Shown: in pieces, positions 1 through 9,108 of the stretch
How positions within the stretch are numbered: position 1 is the stretch's first letter
Layout: every line of letters starts with the position of its first letter
DNA from: Oceanimonas baumannii
Lineage (GTDB): Bacteria; Pseudomonadota; Gammaproteobacteria; Enterobacterales; Aeromonadaceae
DNA length: 64,000 nucleotides
Reading direction: 5' to 3'
Assembly (NCBI RefSeq): GCF_002245495.1
Contig: NZ_NQJF01000009.1
Span: forward strand, 62,001 to 126,000
Program-made: the position numbers and the translations under genes
Notes under the pieces: model-generated
Databases searched by the model: none
Seen by the model: the letters and a program-made list of their open reading frames with translations, nothing else
What the model was told of the DNA's origin: nothing

Positions 1-629
1 AGCACGATCTGGCGCCGGGCCTTGGCCACCCCTTGCGCCACCGGCAACACCGGAATGTTAGCCGCCGCATAATCCTCATAGCGGAAAATGGCGATGGCGT
101 AGGAATGGGGCATCTGCCACAAGCTGAACATCAGCAGCAAAATGGCGGCACCGGCATCAAACTGGCCGGTCACCGCGCAATAGCCCACCACCGGCGGCAC
201 CGCCCCGGACAGGCTGCCCACCAGGGTGCCGTAGACCGAAGCGCGCTTCAGCCACAGGCTGTAGAAGCCCACGTATACCGCATAGCCAAAGGCGGCAAAG
301 CCGGCAGCCACGGCATTGGTGAACCAGGCCAGCAAACCGAAACCCAGCACGCCCAGCACCAGCCCGTAAACCAGCGCCGTGCGTACCGGCAGCTCGCCGG
401 TCACCGTCACCCGGTTTTGGGTGCGGCGCATACGCGCGTCAATATCACGGTCGATGCAGTTGTTGACGGCACAGCCGGATGCTACCACCAGCGACAGTCC
501 TATCAGGGTGGCCCACATCAGCGACCAGTCGACGTCGCCGCGGGCGGCCATGAAAAAGCCGCCGGCCACCGAGATCAGGTTGCCCATGATGATGCCCGGC
601 TTGGTGACCTTGAGGTAAGGCCGAATCAT
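1..629 (-). CDS. cyoE: Protoheme IX farnesyltransferase CyoE (partial, C-terminus outside window)
   Basis: This UbiA-family membrane prenyltransferase adds a farnesyl group to heme b to make heme O for cytochrome bo3 oxidase. About 209 N-terminal residues are visible, starting at an ATG at 629 and reading [12 protein letters not shown]. The first Asp-rich motif, NNCIDRDID, is clear, and the region equivalent to the second reads [18 protein letters not shown]. Several hydrophobic helices fit the family. It is the last gene of the cyo operon, 89 bases after cyoD, and a strong hairpin lies between them. The rest of the gene lies left of base 1. Identity is very secure. Confidence 0.95.
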   Translation of the reverse strand, partial: MIRPYLKVTKPGIIMGNLISVAGGFFMAARGDVDWSLMWATLIGLSLVVASGCAVNNCIDRDIDARMRRTQNRVTVTGELPVRTALVYGLVLGVLGFGLLAWFTNAVAAGFAAFGYAVYVGFYSLWLKRASVYGTLVGSLSGAVPPVVGYCAVTGQFDAGAAILLLMFSLWQMPHSYAIAIFRYEDYAAANIPVLPVAQGVAKARRQIV

Positions 630-681
630 AAAATGCCCCTTGGGATGAACCCGTTAACCTGTGTTGTGTGCGTAATCAGCT

Positions 682-713
682 CATTCCCGGCCCGCCGAGG
701 CGGGCCGGGAATG
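682..713. repeat. Long GC-rich hairpin between cyoD and cyoE
   Basis: Two 15-base arms (682-696 and 699-713) are perfect inverted repeats around a 2-base centre. The hairpin starts five bases after the cyoD stop codon. No T-run follows on the minus strand, so it does not look like an intrinsic terminator. It may be a transcript-stabilising or REP-like stem that sets cyoABCD against cyoE levels; this role is inferred. Confidence 0.7.
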
Positions 714-718
714 AGGCA

Positions 719-1036
719 TCAGTACATCATCATTTCGTTGGCACTGATGATGATCCACACCGACAGCCCTACCACCATCACGATGATGAGGGCGGAGAAC
801 AAAAAGGCCACGGTGTTTTCCCGACTGCTGGGCTTAAAGCTCAGGTGCAGGAAGTACTTCAGGTGCACCACGATTTGCACAATAGCCAGCAACACGACTG
901 TGGCCAGGGTTGCCCCCAGGCTCAGCTGGCCGGTCATCACCGCCCAGAACGGAATGGCGGTCAGGATCACCGACAACACAAAGCCGGTCAGGTAGGATTT
1001 CACACTGCCGTGATCCACGGCGTCATGATTACTCAT
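719..1036 (-). CDS. cyoD: Cytochrome bo3 ubiquinol oxidase subunit IV
   Basis: Small membrane subunit of the bo3 quinol oxidase, 105 residues, with three predicted transmembrane helices typical of CyoD. I chose the ATG at 1036 ([10 protein letters not shown]) rather than an upstream start, because it overlaps the cyoC stop as ATGA, which is the usual coupling in this operon, and the length then matches the family. CyoD is thought to help assemble the CuB site of subunit I. The order cyoA-B-C-D-E is that of E. coli. Confidence 0.95.
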   Translation of the reverse strand: MSNHDAVDHGSVKSYLTGFVLSVILTAIPFWAVMTGQLSLGATLATVVLLAIVQIVVHLKYFLHLSFKPSSRENTVAFLFSALIIVMVVGLSVWIIISANEMMMY

Positions 1037-1653
1037 GCCATTCCCCCCATCAGATACACCACGGTAAACACACAGATCCACACCACGTCGAGGAAGTGCC
1101 AGAACATGCTCAGGCAACCCAGACGGGTCAGGGTACGAGGGCCGGTGCCCCGCTTCATCAGCTCCACCATCAGCACCAGCATCCACACCAGGCCGGCGGT
1201 CACGTGCAGACCGTGCATGCCCACCAGGGTGAAGAATGCGGTGAGGAAAGCGCTGCGTTGCGGGCCGGCACCTTCGGCAATCAGGTGATGGAACTCATAC
1301 AGTTCCATTCCAATAAAGCTGGCACCCAGCGCAAAAGTCACCAGCAGCCACAGCAGGGTCAGGCCCCGCTGGTGGTTGTGGCCGGCCAGCATGGCAAAGC
1401 CGTAGGTGATGCTGGAGACCAGCAGCACCGCGGTCTCAACCGCCACGAACTTGAGATCGAACAGTTCACGGCCGCCCGGACCACCGGCGGTGTTCATGTA
1501 CAGCACCGCATAGGTGGCGAACACCGAGGCGAACAGCAGGCAGTCAGTCATCAGGTAGAGCCAGAAACCGAACAGGGTATTGCCCCCGGTGTCGTGGTGC
1601 TCTTCTTCGTGGTGCAGCTGCACCTGTTTGAGATCGACGGATACGGCTTCCAT
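1033..1653 (-). CDS. cyoC: Cytochrome bo3 ubiquinol oxidase subunit III
   Basis: Subunit III of the heme-copper quinol oxidase in the inner membrane, 206 residues with about five transmembrane helices. The conserved region [11 protein letters not shown] is visible near residue 145. The start codon overlaps the cyoB stop codon by one base (TGATG), and its own stop overlaps the cyoD start, so translation of the operon is tightly coupled. Length and sequence match CyoC. Confidence 0.96.
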   Translation of the reverse strand: MEAVSVDLKQVQLHHEEEHHDTGGNTLFGFWLYLMTDCLLFASVFATYAVLYMNTAGGPGGRELFDLKFVAVETAVLLVSSITYGFAMLAGHNHQRGLTLLWLLVTFALGASFIGMELYEFHHLIAEGAGPQRSAFLTAFFTLVGMHGLHVTAGLVWMLVLMVELMKRGTGPRTLTRLGCLSMFWHFLDVVWICVFTVVYLMGGMA

Positions 1654-3635
1654 CAGGCCTCCTTCATCACGTTACGCTGGTGTGCCTGCTCGATGCGCTC
1701 AACCTCGTCGGGCTGCACGTAATAGTCGGTGTCGGTGTCATAAGCCCGACACAGAAAGATCACAAAGCTGGCCACCAGACCAGCAATCACCATCCACCAG
1801 ATATGCCAGATGGCACCAAAACCGGCGGCGGTGGCGGCGGCGGCAATCAGCACGCCACAGGCGGTATTCTTAGGCATGTGAATGGGCTGGTAGTCGCCCT
1901 GCACCTTGTGGGCGGTACCCTTTTCCTTCATGTCGGTAAAGGCGTCGATGTCACTGACGTGAGGCAGTTTGGCGAAATTGTAGAACTGGGGCGGTGAGCT
2001 GGTGGACCACTCCAGAGTGTGGCCGTTCCAGGGATCACCAGTCAGGTCCTTGTTCGCTTCACGGTCACGAAAGGCGGTATACAGCTGGTAGAACTGCACC
2101 ACTATGCCAACAAGAATAAACACGGCGCCCACGGCGGCCAGGTACAGCCAGAAGTTCCAGGCCGGGTTGTCGGTGCTGTTGAGGCGTCGGGTCATGCCCA
2201 AAAAGCCCAGCACGTACAGCGGCATAAAGGCCACGTAGAAGCCGATTTGCCAGCACCAGAAGGACACCTTGCCCAACTTCTCATCGAGGTGGAAACCCAT
2301 GGCTTTCGGGAACCAGAAGGCAAAGCCGGCCAGGTAGCCGAACACGGCACCACCGATGATGGTATTGTGGAAGTGGGCGATCAGGAACAGGCTGTTGTGC
2401 AGCACGAAGTCGGCACCCGGTACCGCCAGCAGCACGCCGGTCATGCCACCAATGGTAAAGGTGGTCATAAAGCCTAAGGTCCACAGCACAGGTACCGTCA
2501 TGCGCAGACGGCCGCGGTACATGGTGAACAGCCAGTTGAACAGCTTCACCCCGGTGGGCACGGCGATGATCATGGTCATCACGCCAAAGAAGGCGTTGAC
2601 GTTAGCGCTGGAGCCCATGGTGAAAAAGTGGTGCAGCCACACGATAAAGCCCAGCACCGAGATGGCGCCACTGGCCCAGACCATGGAGTTGTAACCAAAC
2701 AGGCGCTTGCCGGTAAAGGTGGAGATCACCTCGGAGAAAATACCAAAGGCCGGCAGGATCAGAATGTACACTTCGGGATGACCCCAGGCCCAGAACAGGT
2801 TGATGTACATCATGGCGTTGCCGCCGGCGGCGTTGGTGAAGAAGTGGAAATCCAGGTAGCGATCCAGGGTCAGCATGCCCAGTACCGCGGTCAGGATGGG
2901 GAAGGACGCCACGATCAGAATGTTGGCCCAGGTACAGGTCCAGGTGAAGATCGGCATCTGCATCAGCTTCATGCCCGGGGTGCGCATTTTGAACACGGTC
3001 ACCAGGAAGTTAACCCCGGTCAGCAGGGTACCGATGCCCGATATCTGCAGGGCCCAGATGTAGTAATCGACCCCCACACCCGGGCTGAAATCCAGCTCGG
3101 AAAGCGGCGGATAAGCCACCCAGCCGGTCTTGGCGAATTCACCCAGACCGAGGGAAATGTTCACCAGCACGGCGCCGGACACCGCCAGCCAGAAGCTGAG
3201 GTTGTTCAGAAAGGGGAAGGCCACGTCGCGGGCCCCGATCTGCAGCGGCAGCACAATATTCATCAGGCCGATCATGAATGGCATGGCCATAAAGATGATC
3301 ATGATGACACCGTGGGCGGTGAAAATCTGGTCGTAATGCTCGGGCGGCAGGTAGCCGTCGGCACCATTGGTAGACAAGGCCAGCTGAGCCCGCATCATAA
3401 TGGCGTCGGCAAAGCCGCGGATCAGCATGACAAAGGCCAGAATGATATACATGATGCCCAGTCGCTTGTGGTCCACCGAAGTGATCCAGTCGCGCCAGAG
3501 CACGCCCCATTTCTGATGACGGGTAACCAGGAAAGCGATCACCACGGCGGCAATGGCCACCACGCCCAGGGTCACCATGATAATGGGCTCATGGTAGGGC
3601 ACGGCATCGAGTGTGAGTTTACCTAATAACGACAT
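1653..3635 (-). CDS. cyoB: Cytochrome bo3 ubiquinol oxidase subunit I
   Basis: Catalytic subunit of the proton-pumping bo3 oxidase: it oxidises ubiquinol and reduces oxygen to water. It has 660 residues, the usual length, with about 15 membrane helices. Metal-binding motifs are all present: GHPEVY (CuB histidine and the cross-linked tyrosine), WLHHFF (CuB histidines) and AHFHNT (heme ligands). It lies one base downstream of cyoA and overlaps cyoC by one base. This is the high-capacity, lower-affinity terminal oxidase used in well-aerated cells. Confidence 0.98.
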   Translation of the reverse strand: MSLLGKLTLDAVPYHEPIIMVTLGVVAIAAVVIAFLVTRHQKWGVLWRDWITSVDHKRLGIMYIILAFVMLIRGFADAIMMRAQLALSTNGADGYLPPEHYDQIFTAHGVIMIIFMAMPFMIGLMNIVLPLQIGARDVAFPFLNNLSFWLAVSGAVLVNISLGLGEFAKTGWVAYPPLSELDFSPGVGVDYYIWALQISGIGTLLTGVNFLVTVFKMRTPGMKLMQMPIFTWTCTWANILIVASFPILTAVLGMLTLDRYLDFHFFTNAAGGNAMMYINLFWAWGHPEVYILILPAFGIFSEVISTFTGKRLFGYNSMVWASGAISVLGFIVWLHHFFTMGSSANVNAFFGVMTMIIAVPTGVKLFNWLFTMYRGRLRMTVPVLWTLGFMTTFTIGGMTGVLLAVPGADFVLHNSLFLIAHFHNTIIGGAVFGYLAGFAFWFPKAMGFHLDEKLGKVSFWCWQIGFYVAFMPLYVLGFLGMTRRLNSTDNPAWNFWLYLAAVGAVFILVGIVVQFYQLYTAFRDREANKDLTGDPWNGHTLEWSTSSPPQFYNFAKLPHVSDIDAFTDMKEKGTAHKVQGDYQPIHMPKNTACGVLIAAAATAAGFGAIWHIWWMVIAGLVASFVIFLCRAYDTDTDYYVQPDEVERIEQAHQRNVMKEA

Positions 3636-3636
3636 A

Positions 3637-4545
3637 TTATTTCTCAGCCTCCATCATGGTGCTGGCTGACAGATGATGTGGGTGCTCATCGCCCGCTATG
3701 GGGTGATGATCCTGCATGAACTTCATCACCACCTTGTGGAACAGGCCCTGGCTGACATCGCCAAAGTATTCCACCGGGTGGTGTTCGCTGGGCTCAGCGA
3801 GCTGGTTATAGGCCACCATGTCGAGGATGTGCTGGTCGGCTTTCACCTTCTCTACCCAGGCCTCAAATCCGGCTTCGTCCCTGGTGGCGATGGCGTCAAA
3901 CTGCATGCCGGTAAAGCCTTCGCCGCTGTAGTTGGCAGAGATGCCATCAAAGCGGCCCGGCTCATTGGCGATCAGATGCAGCTGGGTCTCCATGCCCGCC
4001 ATGGAATAGATCTGACTACCCAGTTGCGGAATGAAAAACGAGTTCATGGTGGTGTCGGAGGTAATGCGGAATTCCACCGGTACATCGGTGGGGAACACCA
4101 GCTCGTTGACGGTGGCAATGCCCTGCTCCGGATAGATGAACAACCACTTCCAGTTGAGTGACACTACCTGAACCACCAGGTGATCCTTGTCGTGTTCAAG
4201 CTTCTTGTACGGATCCAGCTCATGGGTGGATCGCCAGGTGATGGCGCCCAGGACCACGATGATGATGATGGGAATTACCCACACCACGGTCTCAATTTTG
4301 GTGGAGTGAGACCACTTGGGTGCATAGATCTCGTTGCGGCCTTCCCGGTATTTCCAGGCAAAGTACAGCGTCATCACGATCACCGGCACCACCACCAGCA
4401 GCATCAGACAGGTAGCGACGATGATCAGGTACTTTTCGTCGGCGCCGATCTGACCCTTGGGGTCCAGCACGCCGCCCTCACAGCCGGCCAGCATCACGGA
4501 CGCCGCTCCTGCCAGCAGCAGGTTAACTAACTTTCGAATAAACAA
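3637..4545 (-). CDS. cyoA: Cytochrome bo3 ubiquinol oxidase subunit II (lipoprotein)
   Basis: Subunit II, 302 residues, anchored in the inner membrane with its cupredoxin-like domain in the periplasm. A lipoprotein signal with lipobox LAGC ends at Cys22, followed by two transmembrane helices and the periplasmic domain. Unlike cytochrome c oxidases it has no CuA ligands, as expected for a quinol oxidase. It is the first gene of the operon; the promoter should lie in 4546-4687, which is rich in small inverted repeats. Confidence 0.97.
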   Translation of the reverse strand: MFIRKLVNLLLAGAASVMLAGCEGGVLDPKGQIGADEKYLIIVATCLMLLVVVPVIVMTLYFAWKYREGRNEIYAPKWSHSTKIETVVWVIPIIIIVVLGAITWRSTHELDPYKKLEHDKDHLVVQVVSLNWKWLFIYPEQGIATVNELVFPTDVPVEFRITSDTTMNSFFIPQLGSQIYSMAGMETQLHLIANEPGRFDGISANYSGEGFTGMQFDAIATRDEAGFEAWVEKVKADQHILDMVAYNQLAEPSEHHPVEYFGDVSQGLFHKVVMKFMQDHHPIAGDEHPHHLSASTMMEAEK

Positions 4546-4577
4546 AGGAAACCTTCCCCTATCCCTAAAGGTGCGAG

Positions 4578-4675
4578 CTTGCCGCCAGGCGGCAAGACCA
4601 TTTATGAGTCTCGAGTGTGACTCGATGACAGGATCGGACAGAGGTCTGCCGGTCGCGTTATGAAACAGCGACCGG
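4578..4675. other. Cluster of inverted repeats in the cyoA leader
   Basis: Three inverted repeats lie between the upstream gene and cyoA. One at 4578-4596 has 9-base arms (CTTGCCGCC / GGCGGCAAG). A second around 4608-4624 includes TCGAG/CTCGA. A third at 4649-4675 has 8-base arms (CCGGTCGC / GCGACCGG). No T-runs follow. They could be operators or a structured 5' leader of the cyo mRNA; the function is unknown. Confidence 0.5.
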
Positions 4676-4687
4676 TCTCAAATCTGT

Positions 4688-5101
4688 TCAGATCCCCAGG
4701 GAAAAGCAGGGGGGAGCGCGGCAACTGTGAGCCCGAAGCAGGGCCCGGCGCGATTTGGGAGCAGCAGAAAAAGAAGGTTTGGGCTGGGTCAGCCGGGGCC
4801 AGTTAAAGGTCTGCAACAACAGGTGCAGCAATAGCAGCAGCCACTGCAGCAACTGAGGTGCAAACACCAGCAAACTGGCGCACAACAGCGCTTTCATGGC
4901 CTCAAGAGGCTGCAGATCTGCCAGCTGGGCCTGGAATTCAAATACCTCGGCCGACAGCCCGGTCCAGCTCAGTAGCCAATCGCCTACCAGCTCCAGCACC
5001 ATGATGGCCCCGAGAATGCCAAAACCACCCATGCCGGTTCGTGGCAACGACGTCAGGTCGTGCCATCTCTCGGCTATGGACAGGTGCAATATAGGGCTCA
5101 C
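4688..5101 (-). CDS. Unknown small membrane protein
   Basis: A 137-residue open frame starting at a GTG (MSPILHLSIAERWHD). I do not recognise the family. Two hydrophobic segments (about residues 24-46 and 66-95) suggest an inner-membrane protein with a short charged start and a basic, proline- and cysteine-containing tail ending RAHSCRAPPCFSLGI. The ribosome site is weak (GGAAAC, 8 bases upstream). It lies upstream of cyoA on the same strand, so it could be co-transcribed with the oxidase operon. It is probably real, because no other frame is convincing here, but it remains a hypothetical protein. Confidence 0.5.
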   Translation of the reverse strand: MSPILHLSIAERWHDLTSLPRTGMGGFGILGAIMVLELVGDWLLSWTGLSAEVFEFQAQLADLQPLEAMKALLCASLLVFAPQLLQWLLLLLHLLLQTFNWPRLTQPKPSFSAAPKSRRALLRAHSCRAPPCFSLGI

Positions 5102-5147
5102 GAGCAGTTTCCGTTGGTGTTAACTGTAGCTAAATAAGCGATGCGGG

Positions 5148-5165
5148 AAAAAAGGCCGCTTTTTT
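5148..5165 (-). terminator. Possible weak terminator of the LysE-type gene
   Basis: Inverted repeat AAAAAAG / CTTTTTT with a 4-base GCCG loop, in the gap just after the stop of the exporter gene at 5227. The stem is AT-rich, so this is a weak candidate. Confidence 0.35.
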
Positions 5166-5226
5166 GACCGCGAAAGGCTACCAAACTTTGATCCAGCACA
5201 CAACTACGGTGCTTATTTCAAGCTAT

Positions 5227-5835
5227 CTACAGCACCACTTTTATCGCCAGTGCCAGCAATACCAGGCCACTTAGCTTATCAATCACAAATGATTTTTCAC
5301 GTAGCCAGCCCAGTACCGGCCCGCGAGACAGCAACAAGGCCACCAGCACATACCAGAGCGCATCAATGCCGCCGGCGGTGAGCATCATGATGCCGCCCTG
5401 CTGCCAGCCGGTATCGGCGCGCACAAACTGGCTGAACAGGGCCACAAAGAAAATGGCCAGCTGAGGGTTAAGAAAGGCCACCATAAAGCCCTCAAAAGCA
5501 CCCTGCCGGCCGCGTACGACATGGCCACTTTCCCCTGTAACTGCCGGCTGTGGCTTCGCCAGCAAGGCCTTGATGCCAAGCCAGGCCAGAAAGGCGGCAC
5601 CACCGTAGCGAATAATATCGAATAACAGCGGATTGCGGGTGATCAGCAGGGCCAGCCCCAGGGCGGTGATCAGGGCATAGAGCCCCACCCCCAGGCCGTG
5701 CCCCAGGGCGGTAAGTACACCGTGACCCTGACCACCGCGCACCGTATTGCGGATCACTACCGCCAGACTGGGGCCAGGGCTGATGGCCCCCATAATGCAG
5801 ATGGCCGCCAGAGCCAGCCAGCTGGAAAATTCCAT
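5227..5835 (-). CDS. LysE/RhtB family amino-acid exporter
   Basis: A 202-residue inner-membrane protein with about six hydrophobic helices and the N-terminal family motif GAISPGPSLAVV, where the PGP turn is typical of LysE/RhtB exporters. The C-half segment VAFLNPQLAIFFVALF is also characteristic. Such proteins export amino acids (Lys, Thr, homoserine) or related metabolites, but the substrate cannot be read from sequence. The start ATG has a good ribosome site (GAGGAAAGAGC). It is divergent from yjjG. Confidence 0.88.
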   Translation of the reverse strand: MEFSSWLALAAICIMGAISPGPSLAVVIRNTVRGGQGHGVLTALGHGLGVGLYALITALGLALLITRNPLLFDIIRYGGAAFLAWLGIKALLAKPQPAVTGESGHVVRGRQGAFEGFMVAFLNPQLAIFFVALFSQFVRADTGWQQGGIMMLTAGGIDALWYVLVALLLSRGPVLGWLREKSFVIDKLSGLVLLALAIKVVL

Positions 5836-5982
5836 GCTCTTTCCTCATTGTCGTTATTTCCGCCATATCTTATGACAGGGCAAGGCGGTTCTTTAAGCAT
5901 AATTTGGTGTCGCTATTGAGTTTGGCCCAACAGGCTTCCTACACTGTGCCCCCTGATAGTCATTTGCTCTGGAGTTTTTACG

Positions 5983-6660
5983 ATGCGCTACGACTGGATA
6001 CTGTTCGACGCCGATGACACTTTATTCCATTTCGATGCTTTTACCGGCCTGAAGCGTATGTTTACCCGCTTTGACGTACACTTTGATGAACAGGCATTTG
6101 TGCATTTTCAGACACAGAGCGAACCTTTATGGGTCGCCTACCAGAACGGTGATATCGGTGCCGCAGAGCTGCGCCATCGCCGCTTTGCGCCCTGGGCAGA
6201 ACGCCTGACGGTCACCACCGACCACCTGAACGATATGTTTATGAGCACCATGGTAGAGGTGTGTAGCCTGCTGCCCGGCGCGGGTGATCTGATTGCATCA
6301 CTGCAAGGCAAGGCACATCTGGGTATTATTACCAACGGCTTTGCCAGTATGCAGCAGGCCCGGTTACAGCGGGCAGGCTGGCAGCACACCTTCTCACCCC
6401 TGGTGATATCGGAAGAAGTGGGCGTAGCCAAACCCCATAAGGACATTTTTGAACACGCTCTGGCACTAATGGGCCAGCCGGATCGGGAGCGGGTGCTGAT
6501 GGTAGGCGACAACCCCCACTCCGATATACTCGGCGGCCTGAACGCCGGCCTGCACACCTGCTGGCTTAACACTCAGGGCGCGCCCGCCCCCAAGGGCATT
6601 ACCCCACACCACCAGGTGGCTTCTCTCAGCCAATTGCAGGAGTGGCTGCTGGAGGCATGA
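5983..6660 (+). CDS. yjjG: Pyrimidine 5'-nucleotidase YjjG (HAD family)
   Basis: A 225-residue cytosolic haloacid dehalogenase-type phosphatase, likely acting on dUMP, dTMP and non-canonical pyrimidine nucleotides, a house-cleaning role known for E. coli YjjG. HAD motif I is FDADDTL (nucleophile and acid Asp near residues 9-11), motif II ITNGF, the motif III Lys is in VAKPHKDIF, and motif IV is GDNPHSDILGG. The size matches YjjG. A Shine-Dalgarno GGAG precedes the ATG. It is followed by a repeat-rich gap and so is probably monocistronic. Confidence 0.85.
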   Translation: MRYDWILFDADDTLFHFDAFTGLKRMFTRFDVHFDEQAFVHFQTQSEPLWVAYQNGDIGAAELRHRRFAPWAERLTVTTDHLNDMFMSTMVEVCSLLPGAGDLIASLQGKAHLGIITNGFASMQQARLQRAGWQHTFSPLVISEEVGVAKPHKDIFEHALALMGQPDRERVLMVGDNPHSDILGGLNAGLHTCWLNTQGAPAPKGITPHHQVASLSQLQEWLLEA

Positions 6661-6726
6661 GTTCTCGTATTTCTGAAGCGCCGTGCAATATTCGTTGCCT
6701 GAAAGACCGTGCAGAATGAAGCATCA

Positions 6727-6835
6727 GTGCAGTTGCACTCCACCGACACGCTACAAGTACCTCCATGTAACGCTCGAAAATGCCATCCCTGGCATTTTAT
6801 GGTCGGCTACGGCAATCCCCACTGCTGCTTCGGGC
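6727..6835 (+). repeat. Dispersed intergenic repeat, copy A
   Basis: This copy shares GCAGTTGC, CCACCGACACGCT, CAAG, TCCATG, CGCTCG and CACTGCTGC in the same order with copy B at 29996-30063. It differs by an extra segment of about 40 bases containing the perfect stem AAAATGCCA/TGGCATTTT (6777-6798). The function is unknown. Confidence 0.6.
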
Positions 6836-7021
6836 AACATCGCCGTTGCCTGTTCGCGGCCTGGCAGCGCCGAGCCTGCCAAGGAGGGCAAAGGGTGTCT
6901 GCTTCGCCGCGCCCTTCGCGCCAGGGCCGAAAATTGCTCCTGCATATTCGGTATTCCCGCCATCCCTGGCGGTCAGATGCGCGACGGAGGCTACATGGGG
7001 CGAGCAGACTCGCCGTGACGA

Positions 7022-7073
7022 AATGTTTCAACCCGACCGAACATTCAGTATGTTCGCAGCGGGTTGAAACATT
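7022..7073. repeat. Long imperfect hairpin
   Basis: Outer arms of 14 bases (7022-7035 and 7060-7073) are perfect inverted repeats (AATGTTTCAACCCG). Inner arms of 7 bases (CGAACAT/ATGTTCG) close a 5-base loop, with a 2- to 3-base internal bulge. It has no T-tract on either side. It may be part of a mobile or REP-like element. Confidence 0.65.
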
Positions 7074-7160
7074 GAGTGGCATGTCATCACGGCGTGCCGG
7101 AGAAGCTGTACGCTTTGACCGACGATGATGCACAATGCTGACAATATCTAGGCCCACAAC

Positions 7161-7192
7161 GCAAAAAGGCAGCCCGAAAGCTGCCTTTTTGC
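7161..7192. terminator. Bidirectional intrinsic terminator downstream of allE
   Basis: Perfect 12-base arms GCAAAAAGGCAG / CTGCCTTTTTGC with an 8-base loop. On the minus strand the stem is followed by a T-run, so it should end the allE transcript. Confidence 0.85.
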
Positions 7193-7207
7193 GTTTCCTG
7201 CTACCTG

Positions 7208-8059
7208 TTAACGGCGGTTGCCGCGGTAAGCAGGGGACGAGTTCAGAACCATGTGACGGTTCACGTCCTTGTACAGCAGGTAACGGAAGCGGGTCGGGCC
7301 TGCGGCGTAGCAGGCCTGCGGGCAGAAGGCACGCAGCCACATGTAGTCACCGGCTTCAACTTCAACCCAGTCCTGGTTCAGGTGGTAAACGGCTTTACCT
7401 TCCAGCACGTACAGGCCGTGCTCCATCACGTGGGTTTCGTCGAACGGGATCACACCGCCAGACTGGAAGGTCACGATGTTAACATGCATGTCGTGACGCA
7501 GGTCGGTCGGATCGGTGAAGCGGGTAGTCGCCCACACGTCATTGGTGTCCGGCATGGAAGTCGGCTCAATGTCGTTCTCATTGGTTACGAAGGCTTCCGG
7601 CACATCGATGCCATCTACAAACTCATAGGCCTTACGCAGCCAGTGGAAACGAACCGGCTCACCACTGTTGTTCTTAACGGTCCAGTTGGCACCCGGCGGC
7701 AGGTAAGCATAGCCACCCAGATCCATATGATGTTCTTTGCCTTCCAGTGTCAGGGTCATTTCACCTTCAACAATGAAGATAACGCCTTCGGCACCGGCAT
7801 CCAGCTCGGGCTTCTCGCTGCCACCATTGGGAGAAACTTCCATGATGTAATGAGAAAAAGTCTCGGAGAAACCACTCATCGGGCGGGCGATAACCCACAA
7901 ACGGGTTTCATCCCAGAACGGCAGGAAGCTGGTTACGATGTCGCTCATTACGCCTTTCGGGATCACAGCGTAAGCTTCGGTGAACACGGCACGGTCGTGG
8001 ATCATCTGAGTCTGCGGGGGCAGACCGCCCTTGGGGGCATAATAGGTATTACGGGCCAT
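7208..8059 (-). CDS. allE: (S)-ureidoglycine aminohydrolase
   Basis: A bicupin enzyme that releases ammonia from (S)-ureidoglycine to give (S)-ureidoglycolate, in the allantoin branch of purine breakdown. The 283-residue protein starts MARNTYYAPKGGLPP. I chose the ATG at 8059 because it has a good ribosome site (AAAGGA) and matches the family start, while the longer frame to 8164 adds unrelated residues. Two cupin domains are visible, with metal-binding signatures such as HHMDLGGYAYLPPG and the second-domain run ETHVMEHGLYVLEGK. It is divergent from a LysR gene, a likely regulator. Confidence 0.9.
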   Translation of the reverse strand: MARNTYYAPKGGLPPQTQMIHDRAVFTEAYAVIPKGVMSDIVTSFLPFWDETRLWVIARPMSGFSETFSHYIMEVSPNGGSEKPELDAGAEGVIFIVEGEMTLTLEGKEHHMDLGGYAYLPPGANWTVKNNSGEPVRFHWLRKAYEFVDGIDVPEAFVTNENDIEPTSMPDTNDVWATTRFTDPTDLRHDMHVNIVTFQSGGVIPFDETHVMEHGLYVLEGKAVYHLNQDWVEVEAGDYMWLRAFCPQACYAAGPTRFRYLLYKDVNRHMVLNSSPAYRGNRR

Positions 8060-8229
8060 TACTTCGTCCTTTATGCTTGATGGTTGGACATTGCCAACGA
8101 CAGCAGCCCGGCCATGGATAGGTACCGCACTGCCTAAATGCTGAACATACGGATTGTAGAGCATGGCCGGATGATTTATAAATTAAATAACCCAATGAGG
8201 ACCAGTGCATTTCCCACTACCAGGACAAA

Positions 8230-9099
8230 ATGACTCAATTGACAACTCTCGATCCGGTACTGCTGCGCAGCTTTGTGGCCGTAGTGGACACAGGAAGCTT
8301 TACCCGCGCCGCCGACAGCACCCATCTTACTCAGTCCACCGTGAGCCAGCAGGTACGCAAGCTGGAGTCCCAGCTGGGCTGCGAGCTGCTTAACCGCAAA
8401 GGCCGCTATATTACCGCCACTCTGGAAGGGGAGCGGGTACTCAACTACGCCCGCCGTATTCTGCAGCTGATGCAGGAAGCCGTGGCTCAGACCAGCCTGA
8501 GCATAGAACAGCAGAAAATACGGCTGGGGGTGCCGGAAGACTTCGCTACCCACGCCATCATGCCCGCTCTTTCCGCCTTTGCCGATCAGTATCCCGGGAT
8601 CCGGCTGGAAGTAAAAAGTGGCCTGTGCAGCGATATCTGGCGGGAGTTTCAGCGCGGCGAACTGGATCTGGCACTGGTCAAACAACGCCCGGGCAGCGTG
8701 CCCGGGCTGGCCAGCTGGCCCGAGCCGCTGTGCTGGATAGACGGCCTCGACAGCAACAACCTGGCCAGCCATCCGGTGCCGCTGGTGACGTTCCCCATCG
8801 GCGGCCTGTACCGGGGCGAAATGGCGCATACCTTTGACCGGCTGGGGCGCAGCTGGCGGCTGGCTTACGTAAGCACCAGCCTGTCGGGGGTGTGCTGCGC
8901 AGTTGAAGCAGGCTTTGGCGTGTCGCTGCTGCCCCGGCGTCTGGTTACCGCCAACCACCGTATCCTGAACGAAGCCGATGGCCTGCCGGAGGTGCCGGAT
9001 CTCGAGCTGACCCTGCACGCCCAGGATAAGTTATCGGCCCATTGCAGGTTGCTGGCCGAGCGGCTTATCAGCGCCTGCAATGACACCTGCCGGCAATAA
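8230..9099 (+). CDS. LysR-family transcriptional regulator
   Basis: A 289-residue regulator with an N-terminal winged helix-turn-helix (about residues 8-67, containing FTRAADSTHLTQSTVSQQV) and a C-terminal substrate-binding domain (about 92-285). The ligand is not identifiable. It is transcribed away from allE with 170 bases between the starts, the classical arrangement for a LysR regulator controlling the divergent gene, so control of ureide breakdown is a reasonable inference. The ribosome site is AGGA five bases before the ATG. Confidence 0.88.
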   Translation: MTQLTTLDPVLLRSFVAVVDTGSFTRAADSTHLTQSTVSQQVRKLESQLGCELLNRKGRYITATLEGERVLNYARRILQLMQEAVAQTSLSIEQQKIRLGVPEDFATHAIMPALSAFADQYPGIRLEVKSGLCSDIWREFQRGELDLALVKQRPGSVPGLASWPEPLCWIDGLDSNNLASHPVPLVTFPIGGLYRGEMAHTFDRLGRSWRLAYVSTSLSGVCCAVEAGFGVSLLPRRLVTANHRILNEADGLPEVPDLELTLHAQDKLSAHCRLLAERLISACNDTCRQ

Positions 9100-9108
9100 C
9101 AATGAGAG

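Larger units (their letters stand above)
6661..7140. repeat. Gene-free region of intergenic repeats and hairpins
   Basis: No convincing gene is seen over about 480 bases. Overlapping short frames here have low-complexity, non-protein-like translations. The stretch holds a segment (6727 to about 6835) that resembles 29996-30063, short stems with the core CCATCCCTGG (6777-6798 and 6957-6972), and a long hairpin at 7022-7073. It looks like a mosaic of non-coding dispersed elements. Confidence 0.65.

Noticed and set aside
33-1288. Several plus-strand frames in the cyo region
   Set aside because: They are opposite cyoE, cyoD and cyoC, which have clear motifs and coupled starts; the translations are His/Gln/Arg-rich noise.
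6683-7340. Overlapping short frames in the gap after yjjG
   Set aside because: All frames are similarly open, proteins are low-complexity and the DNA is composed of hairpins and repeat segments.
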